Positions 32,527 through 45,900 of a DNA stretch of 64,000 bases are shown here, one piece after another. The stretch spans positions 248,001 to 312,000 of the forward strand of contig JAKZZE010000021.1 in NCBI GenBank assembly GCA_024220505.1, written 5' to 3'. A model generated the notes under the pieces. It did no database searches and was not told where the DNA came from. It was given only the letters and a program-made list of their open reading frames with translations. This DNA comes from Rhizopus arrhizus (Eukaryota; Mucoromycota; Mucoromycetes; Mucorales; Rhizopodaceae). Each line of letters starts with the position of its first letter. Positions within the stretch are counted from its first letter, which is position 1. The position numbers and the translations under genes were made by a program.

Positions 32527-35500
32527 TTACCCTCGCAAATCTGCAGGTCGACTACGAGAATAAAGGTTTTTTGGATCAGGATTACAATAAATATGAGAGG
32601 CAATCTTTAGACTATCAAAGTCTTTTTGTGCCCTTTGTGTCCACTCAACCCTATCGGCTGGTGTAAAGGCGTATTTTCCCAAGTTAGCCCAGTAGAATGC
32701 CTTTAAAAATCGAATTTCTTGAATAAAACGCATTTCTAGTACACCATGTTGAAGTACAGTAAATCCTTCAACTGTTCTACCTGTACTTATGTACGGTAAA
32801 GCTCTTGCCAAATACAGACAGGGTTGTGTAAACTCCCAAAACTTGACTTGCTGAAAAGCATGATTTAATCTTGAAACACCTTCAATAAACCTATCATAAT
32901 TTTTTGAATCACTTGTGGATACAAAATCTACTCTTTCATCTTCTATTAAAGAATATAAGCCCATGGTAGCGAAGATGAGACCAAAGATAGGGAAAATGTT
33001 TGCTTTTAAAGAAATATTAGTTTTTTTTTAGGAAATACCATTTGCACTTACGTGTTACAGTGAGCAGAGGCAAAATTGACATTAAGCATTTAGTGTGTTT
33101 ACGAGCATGTTCATAATTACGACGTCTCGCATAGTAGCAAAGCAAAGTACCATGAATAGCAATCTTGTTATAATCAGCTGCTTGCTTTAAATGTGCTTCC
33201 AAAAGCGCCACAAAAGGTTCACATTCCCTTAATCGATCTGTAATTAACGCATTTCCAACATGATAGACACCTAACCATATCTCTGCTTCAAAATCACAAT
33301 TGCTGTGCGCGGTATCCGCCATCTGTTTCAGCAGCAACAAATCCTCTGGCGAATTATCTAAAGTCCCTTCAAATACACGCATTGTGATCACAAGTCCAGC
33401 AGATCGATAAAACGCTTGACAATCGGTAATAACGCCCAATGTTTTAACAGCCTCAATGGATCGATACAATAACATTCTTGCATTTTTGAACTTTCCGGCA
33501 GCAAAACACAAGTGGGAGCAGATTGTAAGGGTATCAGCATCGTTTTTATCATCCATATATTTAAGAGCTTGAGTAATATAAAAAATACTTTGCTCTTTTT
33601 CATCATTCAGCCAACTGAGTAAAGAATTTCTAGCTAAGAACAGAGTATAGCTGGGACCGACTTCTTCCAGGCGTTCACAAGCATTTAAACCAACAAGGCA
33701 TGTATAAACAAAAGCTCTTCCTTTACCATTGTAAAAGTAAATGTTGGACAATTGCACCATAATCTCCACCACACGCTTTCCAATTTCCTTCTTTAGATCC
33801 TTGTCAAATTTTCTGAATATACGAATCTTTCGATGCTTGTATTGCGCAATTTTGTTAACCCAAAATCTATAAAGGAACTCAGGTTCACTTTGTGGCCACG
33901 ATTCGCCTAGACAGTCGAGTGCTTCAAACAAATAGCGTTCGCCTTCATTCAATTTTGTACGCATGGTGAAGCATATGCCTAACCGTCGATAGATATCACT
34001 ACGGTGAATACGACCAAATCTTACAGCTAGATCTGGATTGTCATTGAGTATTTTTACAATTCTTTCTAGATTTCCTGTGGCTTCAGGTAACAAAAATGAT
34101 CTCATGTTAAGATCAGCTAAGGCTTCTAAGTAGTGTAACTGTTTATCTAAAAAGTCGGTTTGCAGATAATGGCGAGTCACTTTGGGTAGCAATTTACTGT
34201 AGTTTTCCCTTGTTAGCTGACTTTCATAGTATTTTGCTAGTAATCGGTGTAAAAGAATTCGTGTTTCATAGGAAACCATGTCGTAAATACTTTGAGGAAT
34301 TGTTATATGGGTGAATGTATAAACGTCTTCATCAGTTTCATGTGCTTGTTCATCTACTTTCTGAATAAAATGATATACATCATATTTTTGTACTTTGTTT
34401 CGTGCATCTTCTTCGCTTGCATGCTTGAATTCAATGTTATTTTCTTTAATAACCGATTGCACCTCTGACATAGTAAAGTACTGATCTAAACAGCTCGCGA
34501 CCTAGAATAAAAACAAGGTGAGATGGCAAGTAATTTTTTTTTGTTTCAAATTACAGTCAGAAATTCCTGAAAACTATTATCGACTCGATCAAATTGCATC
34601 TTAATAATACGCTTATAATCAAAGTTTCCTAGCAAGTCTTCCAAGTCAAATCGAGTACTACTAGGTACTAAAGCATGCTCAACCACAGTGACATGATTGA
34701 AATCTTTCAATACAATTGCCATGTTTCTAATATCATGTTTCAATATATAAATTACTATTTTTTTTTATACTTTACTTGACATAAAGAGGATTCCCTGCCG
34801 TTCTTTTTTGAATAACGGATACAATTTCAGGGCTTACACTATTTACACTTGAGGTTTGAAAGGTATGCAAAATGATTTCTGCGATTTCTGCAGCGCCCAA
34901 TCCATTCAGTTTGATTTCTCGCGAGACACCTGTTTCTCTAAATTTTTTAATAAATGTCACATTGTAGTCCTTGACAGGACGAGTGGCCAAAACAAGTAAA
35001 ACTTTTTGGCAGTGCTCATGAATATGCTGCAGTAAGCGAATGGAAGCAGAGTCAGCCCCTAACAAGAAAAGAATAAATAAAGCACGATTGTTAAATTCTC
35101 TTTCTCTCTTACATTGTACATCATCAGAGATAAATACGAGACCAGTATGTTCAGATACATAACGAATCATGCGAGTAATCACACCTGTCAACAATATATC
35201 ACGTCCTCGTACATCCAAACGCTGAGTAGCCGCGTTGTCTTGCAAATCTGCCAAGGTAGTAAAAACCACTTTGAATAATGGTAAAAATTCTTCTTCTTCA
35301 CCACATTTTCTTAAGCAACGCGTGATCAGCTCGACCAACTCATTTGAACTCTCGGGAAGGCTATCACCATTAACCTCTGCTCCTGCAACGGAAGGTCTCT
35401 GGTTAGCCAAATGAGATGCTGATTGCTGTGTGCTATTTACAGTTGTGGTGTTTGCAGGAACTTGCGATTCTTTGATGGTTGCAAGAGCTATAGGTGAAGA

Positions 35501-38147
35501 CGGTGACGATGGTGGTGATGATGAAACACCAGAGGCATCCGTTCCAACACCATACGAATGAAGAGAATCATACATGTAATTTCCTGTTGATGCGGTGAAG
35601 TGGGATAATCTTCTTCTTGGGTTACATGGCACTTGGTCCGAATCAATGGTTTCAAATAAAGTCAATAAAATGTTTTTTACAAGATAGTACTTTGAGCTCT
35701 TTTCAACTGTATGCGATAAGATGATAAGCATAAGTATATGGTTTTGTTTTATTTTTACCTTCTGTTGATGAAGACCAGCAGCAAAGCGTTTCATGACAGT
35801 GAATTGTTTTACTCAGCGTATGACAAAAGAAGCTTTTGCCTACACCAGAAGGACCCGAGATAATGAGCAGATGATTATTAGGTGCTTCCAACCAATCATT
35901 TACAAATTCAGTTGCCTCAGCCATTTCTGATTTGTATCCAATAAAATCCGAGTTCCTTTCCTGAGCCGATGTACGTTTGTTCTTGATGATGGCAAATCGA
36001 ACGATACCAAAGATCTGAATAGGCTTCACCTTGCCTTTGACAAAATTTTCACCATAGTCTTCAAATTCACAAATTCTACCAATTTGCTGTTTTGTTGCAA
36101 AGTCGCATACAATGTTTCTTTTTGAAAATGAAAACTTGAGCATCCGAACAGCCAAGATGATAGTATCGCCTGCGATTGCTGGATCACGCCTGTAAGGATT
36201 GCCTTGGGGTAGAACTGAGTTGAAGATCGTACCTGTGGAGAGAGAAATAGAAAAATCATCAAAAAAGCCTAAAAAAATGTCTCGAAGCTCTAAGGCTGCC
36301 TTGGCTGCAAAAATGGCTTCTCTTTCATGAGACAGAGGTGGAAGACCAAAGACAGCTAATAAAGTAGCCCCTTTATCATCAACTGCAAATTGTTGAAGGA
36401 TACCTTCGTATTTGATCAAGATGCGAATGGTTGTGTGTACTGCTTTTTGGGCCAATTGGAGACCCTCTGGGGTAGCAACGTTTAATTTACCCAAGCTGAT
36501 AAACATGATGGTCGCATCTCTAAATTGTGCTGAAAAGTTATCATCAGGACTATGCTCAAGACGAAAGAGAGCGCTTCGATTAATATATTTCAAGTAATGA
36601 GGATTAGGGTCTGTTGAAAGTTCCAAGATTGAAGTATCTCTTGTACGTGCAACAAGAGGTTCAATGCTAAGCGTCGCTGCTCTACTTAATAAACCAGGTG
36701 TGTCCGCTAGATAGTTCACATTAGCTGATGTAAATCCTTTTATATGAGCTTGATAAGGACGATTTCCTTTCCTTGGAGTGCTAGTTTCAATACTCTTTAC
36801 AATATAAAAATCACTTCTTTTCTCATAAGATAAGTCCATGGATTGATGTTGAAAAAGATCATATGCTTCTGGTGTAATGCTCATTTCTCCAGCTTTGGCA
36901 TTGTTCAAAGCCTCTTCAAGTGATTCAACAGCTGGGCCGCATATAGCATACTCTAATCTACCACCATATTCCAAATTATAGTCGCATGGGTTCTCATTTC
37001 CATTTGCACTGACATATGAGAAACGTTGCTTTTTCTTGGCCATTTCTGCTGACTGACCTTCATTTGGATACATATCACCCACTATAACATTCGTAATATT
37101 TCCGCAAGATAAAGCTATGTGTAACTCTAAATCGATAGCGTCTGGCTCATCTTTTGTTGTATCACTTGTACCACTATTTCTTCTTCCAGTTGCATAAACT
37201 TTGTTTTTTCTACTTTTTCCAAATAAGATTGGTATACAATTCCAAAAATTGAATGCTGTCGAATCATAAGTATAATCAATATCTAAAGCTGAGTTCAATT
37301 GAAAACTGCCACCTGTAGATGATTGTTCACTCGTTGAACCATTGCCATCAAATAAAAAGAATCGTTGATTCTCATCAGTTCTCAAACGACGATCCAGACC
37401 TACAGATGATCTATGCTTTGTACGTTCCTCAGCTGTTAAATAGACTCTATAGTGAGACAATCTAGCTAAAAGTTGCAATCCACATTCAACCGCTTTTCGA
37501 ACAAGTACATTTTTTTGTCGAAATTCTCTATCTTTGCTATTCTCCTCACTGTTGGTATCATCGTTGTCAAAGGATTGTATCTGAAAACTGACTAATACCG
37601 CATCACCAAGAAACTATAAAAAAATTTGTATACATTTCATTTGTAGTCCCCTATGTACTTACTTTCACAACATCGCCACCAAAATGTTCAATTATTTCAA
37701 TGCACTATCCAATTGAAAAAGAGAATGGACTTAATTTTCTTTTTATTCTATTCTTTCTAAATATATACTTCTCCCATATAAGATCCTATTTCAAGTGCAA
37801 CAGCCTCAGCACCAGATTCACCTTTTTCAGTAGCCATAGTAGTTAGCTACGAGCAAAGTAAACTTATTTTGTAATGACAATAGATTATCTTTTAACTTAC
37901 TGCACTAAAACCTAATATAAACATTATTAAAATATTCATGTACTCAATAAAGTGAGCTTACCAACAACGTCAACCATGAGTACAACCCCAAATTGTGATT
38001 GACTATAAGGGATTTGCAATTTGTCATATCGTGCATGTAATGACCTTACATACTATTTCCCACATACAAAATTATATTAGTTTTTAAACAAGTTATTTTA
38101 TCGATTGCATAACTCACCTTAGCAATATAAGGTGCAATATTTAGCAT
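32527..38147 (-). CDS. Soluble adenylyl cyclase-like protein (class III cyclase, AAA, TPR)
   Basis: Ten exons: 38147-38118, 38052-37962, 37911-37901, 37846-37769, 37704-37663, 37613-35759, 35706-34776, 34726-34555, 34501-33052 and 33002-32527 (1712 codons, 1711 aa). Cyclase homology domain 1 (about residues 25-120) has MVDVVGFSAL and GGDVVKFLGDAVLVSF, keeping both metal-binding aspartates. A degenerate second cyclase domain follows (about 445-600; its first motif reads MFISLGKL without the Asp). Next comes an AAA/NTPase with P-loop GPSGVGKS (about 690), then a long helical TPR-like C-terminus. This is the architecture of ADCY10, the bicarbonate- and calcium-stimulated cyclase, not of the fungal Cyr1 cyclase. 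Exon 3 is an 11-nt microexon needed to join VVG to FSAL. Confidence 0.85.
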
Positions 38148-38681
38148 TGCTAAAAATATCCAAGTTTTACAAGTATGCTTTTTCTTTCTATTGTATTTCG
38201 AATGATTTATTCAAAAAAAGGAAAAGAAAAACGAAGTATTTTTGTTTTCTAAAAACAGACTATGCTTAGTATTGTGACGTTACTGATGTTTCACCATCTT
38301 TATTTTTTTTTTTTTTGCAAGTACGCTATTGGAAGAGACATGTTCGATGTGCAGGGGTGGGGAAATCTTGACAGATCAATTTATAGTTTACTTTGCAGTA
38401 AAGCTGTATCTAATCAATTGCGAATATAAAAGTAAAATAGAGAGTAACCATAAGTCAATTGAATTAAACTTTAAAAAACTACTGAGTTGAGCACAAACAA
38501 ATTCATTTACAAAGATTTGTATTTCTTTTTGTTGATATAAAAAAGCTCAATTGCTTTCCCAAAGATAAACTATAAACAAATAGTCAACTATCTAAAAATT
38601 TAAATACCGTCGCACTTCACCTTTAAACCCGTTTATTCTTATTTTTTTTGTTTTTGTTTTTATTTTAGAAAAGAAAATTAA
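38148..38681. other. Divergent promoter region
   Basis: About 530 bp between the start codons of the cyclase gene (leftward) and the methionine aminopeptidase gene (rightward). AT-rich, with no open frame of note. It probably holds both promoters. Confidence 0.6.
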
Positions 38682-40014
38682 ATGAATTCAACAACGAATC
38701 TCATTAGAAAGAATCTTTTTTCGTTCAATAGAACCATTCACACAACTTTCACATCCTCCAGTCCTCGAGGACTAGTAAAATCAAGTAACCGTTGGGGCAA
38801 CTTTCACCGAATTAGCCCTGCCTCATTAGCAACTGTTGACGTTCGACAGATGCCACGTCGCCCTATACCTGGCCATATACTTCAGCCACCTTATGCCGAA
38901 CACGGTACGTCTTCCGTTTGGTCCCCTGAAATCCCTGTCAATACAGAAATAGACATTGCTCACATGAGAGACGCTGGTAAATTGGCAAAGGAAATACTGG
39001 CATTGGGCTCTACCCTTTGTAAAGTAAAGCAAAAAAGAAAAAACAGCTATAAGTTACTTTCATTAAATATATTTATTATATACATAGCCTGGTATAACCA
39101 CAAACAAAATTGATCAAGTTCTTCATGAAGCTATCATACAAAATGGAGCTTATCCATCACCTCTTAATTATAGCGGATTCCCAAAGAGCGTATGCACTTC
39201 TATTAACAATATCATTGCACATGGTATACCAGATGATAGAGAGCTTGAGGATGGGGATATTATTAATGTGGATGTGACAGTAAATAATGAATACGAAATA
39301 AGAGATAAGGATGATTATTAACTGGACTATAACAGGTGTATCTGAAAGGATATCACGGTGATACCTCTGCTACCTTTTTGGTAGGAGATAATGTAGATGA
39401 AAAAGGAAAGGCTTTAGTAGAGTGCACAAGAGAGAGTTTGGACATGGCAATAAAGCTATGTGGACCCAGTGTGCCATATAAAGAGATTGGTCGTGTCATA
39501 AGGTTCATTCAATTTCATACTTTCTATTTTTTTTCCTAATGGAATTTGTAGTGAATATGCACACAAGCATGGCTATAGTGTGTCTGATGAATTATCTGGA
39601 CACGGTATTGGTAAAGAGTTTCACTGTCATCCTTTAATTTATCACCACGGTAAATAGTAAGCCACATCGATATAATATGAACAAGTGAGTTTAATTCGAC
39701 TCTAATTAGAAAATGAAGAAGAAGGCATTATGACGCCTGGAACCATATTCACAATTGTAAACAAAGATAAAAATGTGCACCTGTAAATGTAGAAACTAAC
39801 GTGAATATTAAATAATAGGAACCCATGTTATGTCAGGGATCTGCTACTGGTATTATGTGGCCAGATCAATGGACTATATCTACAGTAGATGGAGGTAGAA
39901 GTGCTCAGTTTGAGCACACAGTAAGTAACTTGTTTCAAACTAGATGCTTGTCTAAATCTTTTTGTTTTTTAGATTCTTATAACAGATAATGGTGTAGAAG
40001 TACTTACAGCATAG
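38682..40014 (+). CDS. Mitochondrial methionine aminopeptidase, type 1 (MAP1D-like)
   Basis: Seven exons: 38682-39023, 39088-39279, 39336-39502, 39552-39649, 39710-39756, 39819-39920 and 39973-40014 (330 codons, 329 aa). The enzyme removes the initiator Met from new proteins. The five metal ligands are visible: Asp in [14 protein letters not shown] (two), His in [10 protein letters not shown], Glu in TIFTIEPML and Glu in SAQFEHTILIT. The first 60 residues are basic and Ser/Thr-rich ([20 protein letters not shown]), a mitochondrial presequence, and there is no N-terminal zinc finger of the cytosolic type 1 enzyme. Introns are 48-64 bp. Confidence 0.9.
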
Positions 40015-40087
40015 AAACATAGAGATTGTAAATAAAAGAAATAGAAAGAGTAACATGCAAAAGACTATTGTACAAGTTTTATTATCA

Positions 40088-43000
40088 TCATGTTCTTTTT
40101 ATGGATCTAATAGGAAATGCTATCAATTGACGTTTTACATCATTACAGTGCATTTCATTATTATCAAATTCAGATGATAGACATTGAAGACGGATGTCCA
40201 TAAGCCAATTGGTATATTCGTTTTCCAGCAATTGTGCATCGACTTCATTCACAAGTTGAAAAAGGACTAAAGCATCATGCCGAAGCATAGCAACACGCTC
40301 TCGACTGAATAATAGATCAGTGGCCAATTGACGATGACGAGCACTATACCAGTTATGTTTGTAACCCTTTTGTGTTTGATTACGTGAATTTGATTCCAAG
40401 AATAAGCGAAAACTGCAGAATAAATAGTGAGTTAAGAGCTTTTTTTTCTTTATATATATATATATACCTATCAAACTGTTCATACGCAGATTTGACATCG
40501 GAATGAAGTATACCTTCATCGATGTCCTTCAAATAAACTGCACGAGAGATGACACGACGTTCACTAGGATTATTCACATTTGTAGGTGAGCTAGGACGGA
40601 ATATCCAGCTGTATAAGAACCAGAGAATGATAAGAGCACCAAAAGATGCTTTGATAACTAACGGTAACCCTTCAACTAAATCATGAACAGTTTGAATGAC
40701 TGGATCAATATATTGATTGTACCATTCGTCCTTGGTCTCTTTTTTCTTTTCGACTGTTGAAGGCTTTTTGATTGTGCCTGCTCTCTTGAGAGATACTTCT
40801 CGAGATGGTTTCTTGTTTTGATTGCTTTTATTATCAGTAAGCTTGCTCACTTCGTTCTGAATGATGGGTACAAAGACTTCTAAATTCTCTGACATTCCCT
40901 TCATAGCCGCTTTGTTCACGATTCCCTTGACAAGAATATTTTTCAAAAACTTGACGCCAGTGTGACAAGCCAATTTACAACGGTCTTGACTTACCCAAGT
41001 AATACAGTACTTTAGGTAAGGAACAAAAGCATCGGCATATGGAAGCTGAGGTGTCTTTGTGGTGGTCATGACAACATAGCATCTAAAATAAAGTTGGATA
41101 AATATTCAGCCTTTTTTTTTGTATATATCAAGAAACGCATTACAAATATTCTTCTTTTTTTTCAAATACTTGTTTTTCAATTGCTTCTGCTTCTTTTAAT
41201 TTCACCATGGCATTATTAACTGGTATAATGTATTTAAGTGTACGCTCAAGCTTTCCTTCAATGCCCTGTTCCCATTTGGTCATGGATAAATCTAATTAAA
41301 AACAGTTGATATTCTCCCTTTTTATGCATTCAATCCGTTCCTTTTTTTCTTACCTCTGCTTTTATTTTCAGCTGTCTTTCTTTCCCAAATATCTAAATAT
41401 TGAGGGTTTTCTTCATCGAATAATATATGATATAAGCGTTTGGCTGATATAGGAAGTTCTACTTCGGACTCAAGCTTGTCTAAGTGATTTTCACATTTAC
41501 AATTCACTGGACCAGATGGCAATTTGAAATCGTTTGGTAAAACGTGAGCTAGAAGATGGAGAAAAAAGAGTAAGTATCACATTATGAAAGAAGCATAAGT
41601 GTCTATATCTTACGATCATCTACTTGAGGGGTTGATTCAAAAGACTTTTGGGATGAACTTACAATAACCTCTTCAGATAAAGTATTGGATGTTGCAGTAA
41701 CAGCAGTTGTGGCCTTTGTTTTTTTATTCTTCAGCATGTTTTGGTATTCTTCTTGAAGCTCCTTTTTTGCATCAAAAAAGCCGCTACCGCCTGCTACGGT
41801 AGCTGCCATCATGGCTGCTGCAAGTGCACCAGATTTGGGTTTAACTGGAGCGGAGAACTTGCGAGGCGCAGATGGTTTCTTTTTGGTTTCAGTTGATCGA
41901 CTAGGGATAAGGTCAGGTAAAGACAAAGTGGAGCTAGATGGAGAAGGCTCTGCTGAGGATTTAATGATGGTCTTGACTTGGTTGTTGCTTTTGAATTTGG
42001 ATGCAGATAAAGCATGAATAATATCATATGTTGTTTGTATAGGTGAAGGCTACATAAGAAGCATAAGTTCATACTAAATGTAATTTAATAATATGATGTT
42101 TACCTTGGATGATTTTGCGTTTTCAACAGCAAACTTGAGCTTTTCACAGAGTACTTCAATATCGTCCATTAAGGAAGTAAAAACCAGAGGCTCATCCGAT
42201 CCTTGATTTAATTCAATGGCTAATACACGGTTTGATTTTGTGCCATCGTTTATAACAGAGTTATCTCGAATAACCCGAACTGATTTAATATCTAATAAAC
42301 GAACAGCAACCTATTTTTTACATGTAAGTGGATTAGACCAAGGGAATATAATTCATTTTGTACCGTATTAATGCAATTTAACATGATGCAACTGTGAAAC
42401 CAGAAGGTTTCTTGTGTGATGTATCCTTTACCAGTATACACGTAGCCAAACGTAGATGTTGGCTCTTTTATATTGGCTGGTATCTGAGAACTAAGCTCCT
42501 GTTCAAGCTGATCTACTGTGTGAGTGATAACAGTGGGCGACGAAGGTAAATCAGGTGCCGACTCAATCTTTTCCATTGGTTTCTTTTTTAATGAACCAAC
42601 AAAATCTATGATAGAAGATCAGGGCTTTCTGTTACATGTTTTCTTTTTCTTTTTTTTTCTTTACATGTTAAAACTACTTCTCTTGACTCAACTCCACCAA
42701 ATAGTTTTCTCAATTCTTTGTTGCAAGCATCCAGATCTGCTGAATATCCAATTAATTCCACCTTAGGTACACTAGAATCATTTGTTCTGATAGGCCAGAC
42801 AACTTGATTTCCCTCATTGTCTGTCATGCCTGGTGTATTTGAAGCAAGGGAGGAAGATGATAGCTCGCCTGACCCATCATCGTTGTTCTGAAACATACTA
42901 GGCACCAGTGTCCAAGGAATACCCCAGGAAGAGCTATTGCTTGTCGTTGGTGTTGATGCCGCTGATGCTGTTACTGTAGGGTTCGCTAATGTTGTGGTCG

Positions 43001-44680
43001 GTGTACCTGGGGATTGAATGGCACCCCCCTCAAGTGAAAGGTTGAGAGAGCTACCATTACTAACATTCAATGATGCATGGGCTGCCTCGCGAACAAGAAG
43101 CGGTGTAAGGGAAGCTGAAAATTCATTTTCAATCTCTTGTAAATTAGACAACAAAACTGGTTTTTCATCCTTTGTACTTGTTGATATATTATTTTTGTGG
43201 ATTGCTTTGATATTTAAGTTCTCTGATGAAGATGATGACTTATTATTGAAATCTTCATTTTGGAGCATCAGTCGCTTTGCTTTTTCGAATGTATTAATCC
43301 ATTCACGCATCTCTTCTTCGGTCTCAGCTTGAAGTACAAAGGAAGGTCTATAAATAGGATACAAAAGATAACATTAGGAAAATCATGTGTGTCTCTTTTC
43401 TTTCTAAACTTTACTGATGAGCACAGACAACTTCAAAACAAAATCTTCTATCAATGTCAGATAGTGGCTTTATATCACAAAGCAAAACAGACACACGTTC
43501 ACCAATACTGATTGTGCCTTTCATTCTATTACCTGTGATATAGCAAGTACCAAAGCAACCATCATATAAAAAGAACCAACGTCTAAACCAATTATTTCTA
43601 GCTCCTCTTGCAAAAAGATAACCCCATTTTTGACTACTTGTATGTGAACTTGGCGTATAATCTAAAGAATGTTTACTGCCTTGAGTTGAATTGATATATT
43701 TGTCCAAATCTCTGGCTGGACGTATGTTGCTTAAATATTTGCTTTCTAATAAATTACGTGAATGCTGTAGTTGTTGTAATTGGTAATTACAAGTGTCTTT
43801 ATCCTTTATAAAGATTTGTAAGTAATTTTGATATATAAAAAAAAGTAATATACTTACATCAATGAGCCATTGTTTCCATGAAGTCAGATTGGATTCTATC
43901 TTTGACCATGAATCTAAGCCTCCTTCAAAGTCTTTAAGATGGTATAATGTAGCCAGCGTAAATCTTTCAACCAAAAAGTGTTCTAAAAGAGATCGAAAAT
44001 GTAATACTCTGACAACGTGTTGACCTGACATACGGACATAGGATTTCCTTGCCTCATAAAGCCTAAACGCTTCTTCTCGAATAGCCGATGCTTCCTTTAG
44101 TCTACTTTGAGAATTATATTTAAAGAGTTGGCTTTCATATCTTTCTAAGCATTTTTCGTATTGTTTCTTGAAATCTTTAAATTCTTTAAGCTGTACTTTA
44201 ACAAATGATTGAAGTGGTTGAATAAAATTGTCATCAATATCTGAAACCTATATTAATTATTATAAACTTTCTTCTTCCTTTTATATATAAATTTATATTA
44301 CCAATTTAGTTTTAAATGCCAAGCTTGTTTGTAAAGCATCCGAAAAGCTTTTAATGACAGCCCCAGTGAAATTTGGATCAATGATCATACTATCAATACC
44401 CACTGGTATTACTTTCTTACAAAGTATATTTGTTTCTAAATTAAATTCTATAAAAGAAGTTTTAGCTTTTTTTTTTTTGTGTGGATTTTACTTATTATTT
44501 ACTGTTCAACTTTTCAGTATATTGCTTCATATGTTTAGATAAAGAATCTAACCATTTTTCTAACAAGTCTAATTGTTCATCAAAATGTAAAGAAGATGAT
44601 CGATATACTGGTGAGTCATTAATAGCATCATATATTGTTAATAATGTTGTCTGAACGTTGTTATTGTTAACAAGTTGCAT
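40088..44680 (-). CDS. BAR-PH-VASt sterol-transfer protein (Sip3/Ysp1, Lam1/Lam3-like)
   Basis: Twelve exons: 44680-44503, 44447-44302, 44247-43858, 43803-43415, 43347-42665, 42605-42364, 42310-42104, 42049-41614, 41548-41354, 41291-41144, 41082-40468 and 40412-40088 (1318 codons, 1317 aa). A BAR-like helical region spans about 1-285. A PH domain follows (KWGYLFARGARNNWFRRWFF, about 290-400), then a GRAM-like stretch (GYVYTGKGYITQETFWFHS, about 640). A VASt domain with KTPQLPYADAF and YCITWVSQDRCKL lies at about 900-1080, and one transmembrane helix near 1150. Family members sit at ER contact sites with the plasma membrane and move sterol between bilayers. Serine-rich linkers separate the domains. 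The first base after exon 11 opens a (TA)n intron. Confidence 0.87.
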
Positions 44681-45089
44681 GCTAATAATAATAATAAAAA
44701 AGAAAAGAAAGGAGAAAGAGAGAGGAGTGAACAGTGGCATTATAACTACGAGGTATTAAAACTCCACTTTTCATCTCTTTACTGCTTTTGGTAGGTCAAG
44801 GAGTTCTTGTCTCGTTTTCTTTTTCTCCTTATTTCAAATATATTTAATTTATAGTGTTCCTGGTGTCAATTTGCAGTTTTAAGACTTAAATAATTAGCGG
44901 GTTTTAATTTCCTAATCCACATATTTTTAATCGCCCAAGTCATGGTTTTTCTTAATTTGTTATTCAAAATGAACACTTGCTTTTTTATTAAAATGGACAA
45001 GACAGAGTCATTTATGAGAGTGGAGCTGATGCTATGGAGTAGAGAAAAAACTTAATCTTACGATTAACAAACCTTGACTACGCTCAATA
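44681..45089. other. Gene-free region upstream of the BAR-PH-VASt gene
   Basis: Promoter side of the sterol-transfer gene, AT-rich, with no coding signal seen. Confidence 0.5.
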
Positions 45090-45900
45090 AATAATGTGAA
45101 TCTCAAATGCCTGAGGTCGACCCAAAAAACGGAAGAACTGGCTGATAAAATACCGAGAGGCAATTCAGGAGGACAGTACAATGCATATATTATTGCTTAA
45201 AAACACCTCTTTACATACTATATTTAGCTCAAAGCTATTTAAGCTTCAAAGGCTGCTAGGTTAGCAGGCATTGCTTAGCGTACTGCTCAAGGCTGAGCAC
45301 AAATATTAAGGAATGACTCTGACTGAGATATTTATGAAAAGCAAACGAGCAAGAAGAGCTGCTTAGACTGGGTAAAACAATAGGCAAAAAATGACATGGA
45401 TTTTTTAAAGAATTGTATTTTTATTGATTAATCTGGCTTCAGTATCAACATAGATCATTTACTGCGCGTTCTGTACGCGATACAACAGTTATAGTTACCA
45501 TACCACTGACTGAGATAGTATCCTATTTTGTACTTGGTGTTTTGAATGTTGAAATTAAAATCTTTCAATCTTCTAAAAATGAGAATCGGAAAATGGTCTC
45601 AAGAGAAAGGTAGAGGGCTCAAAGCAAGCAATTCCTAAAGAAACCATAATAGATCATTATTTAAAATTCATTTCAAACACATTGGATGTAATGGATAAAC
45701 TACAGAAATGGAAAAAATGTTATCTTATTATGAGGCAATGCACCTATCCATACTTTAAATAACGTGGATGATTACATAAGGAACTAAAAGAAGTTTGCTC
45801 TGACAATACTCATCTGTGGAGTATTGAAGATGTTATTCGCTGAATTTTCAGAAAGCTAGTCAATTTTCGATTCTATATGGTGAAGTGCAGACGAGACATC
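45090..45900 (+). pseudogene. Second decayed Tc1/mariner (IS630-like) transposase
   Basis: Frame fragments in one orientation recover a DDE transposase: LDWVKQ-stop-AKNDMDFLKNCIF, then ID-stop-SGFSINI (first catalytic Asp region), ARSVRDTTVIVTIPLTEIVSYFVLGV, and GNAPIHTLNNVDDYIRN (second Asp region, preceded by a stop where Asp is expected). Many stops and frame changes make it non-functional. The order and wording match the relic at 12.6-13.7 kb, so both belong to one resident family. The C-terminal Glu motif (NPIEQFW) was not found, so the 3' end is lost or unreadable. Confidence 0.75.
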
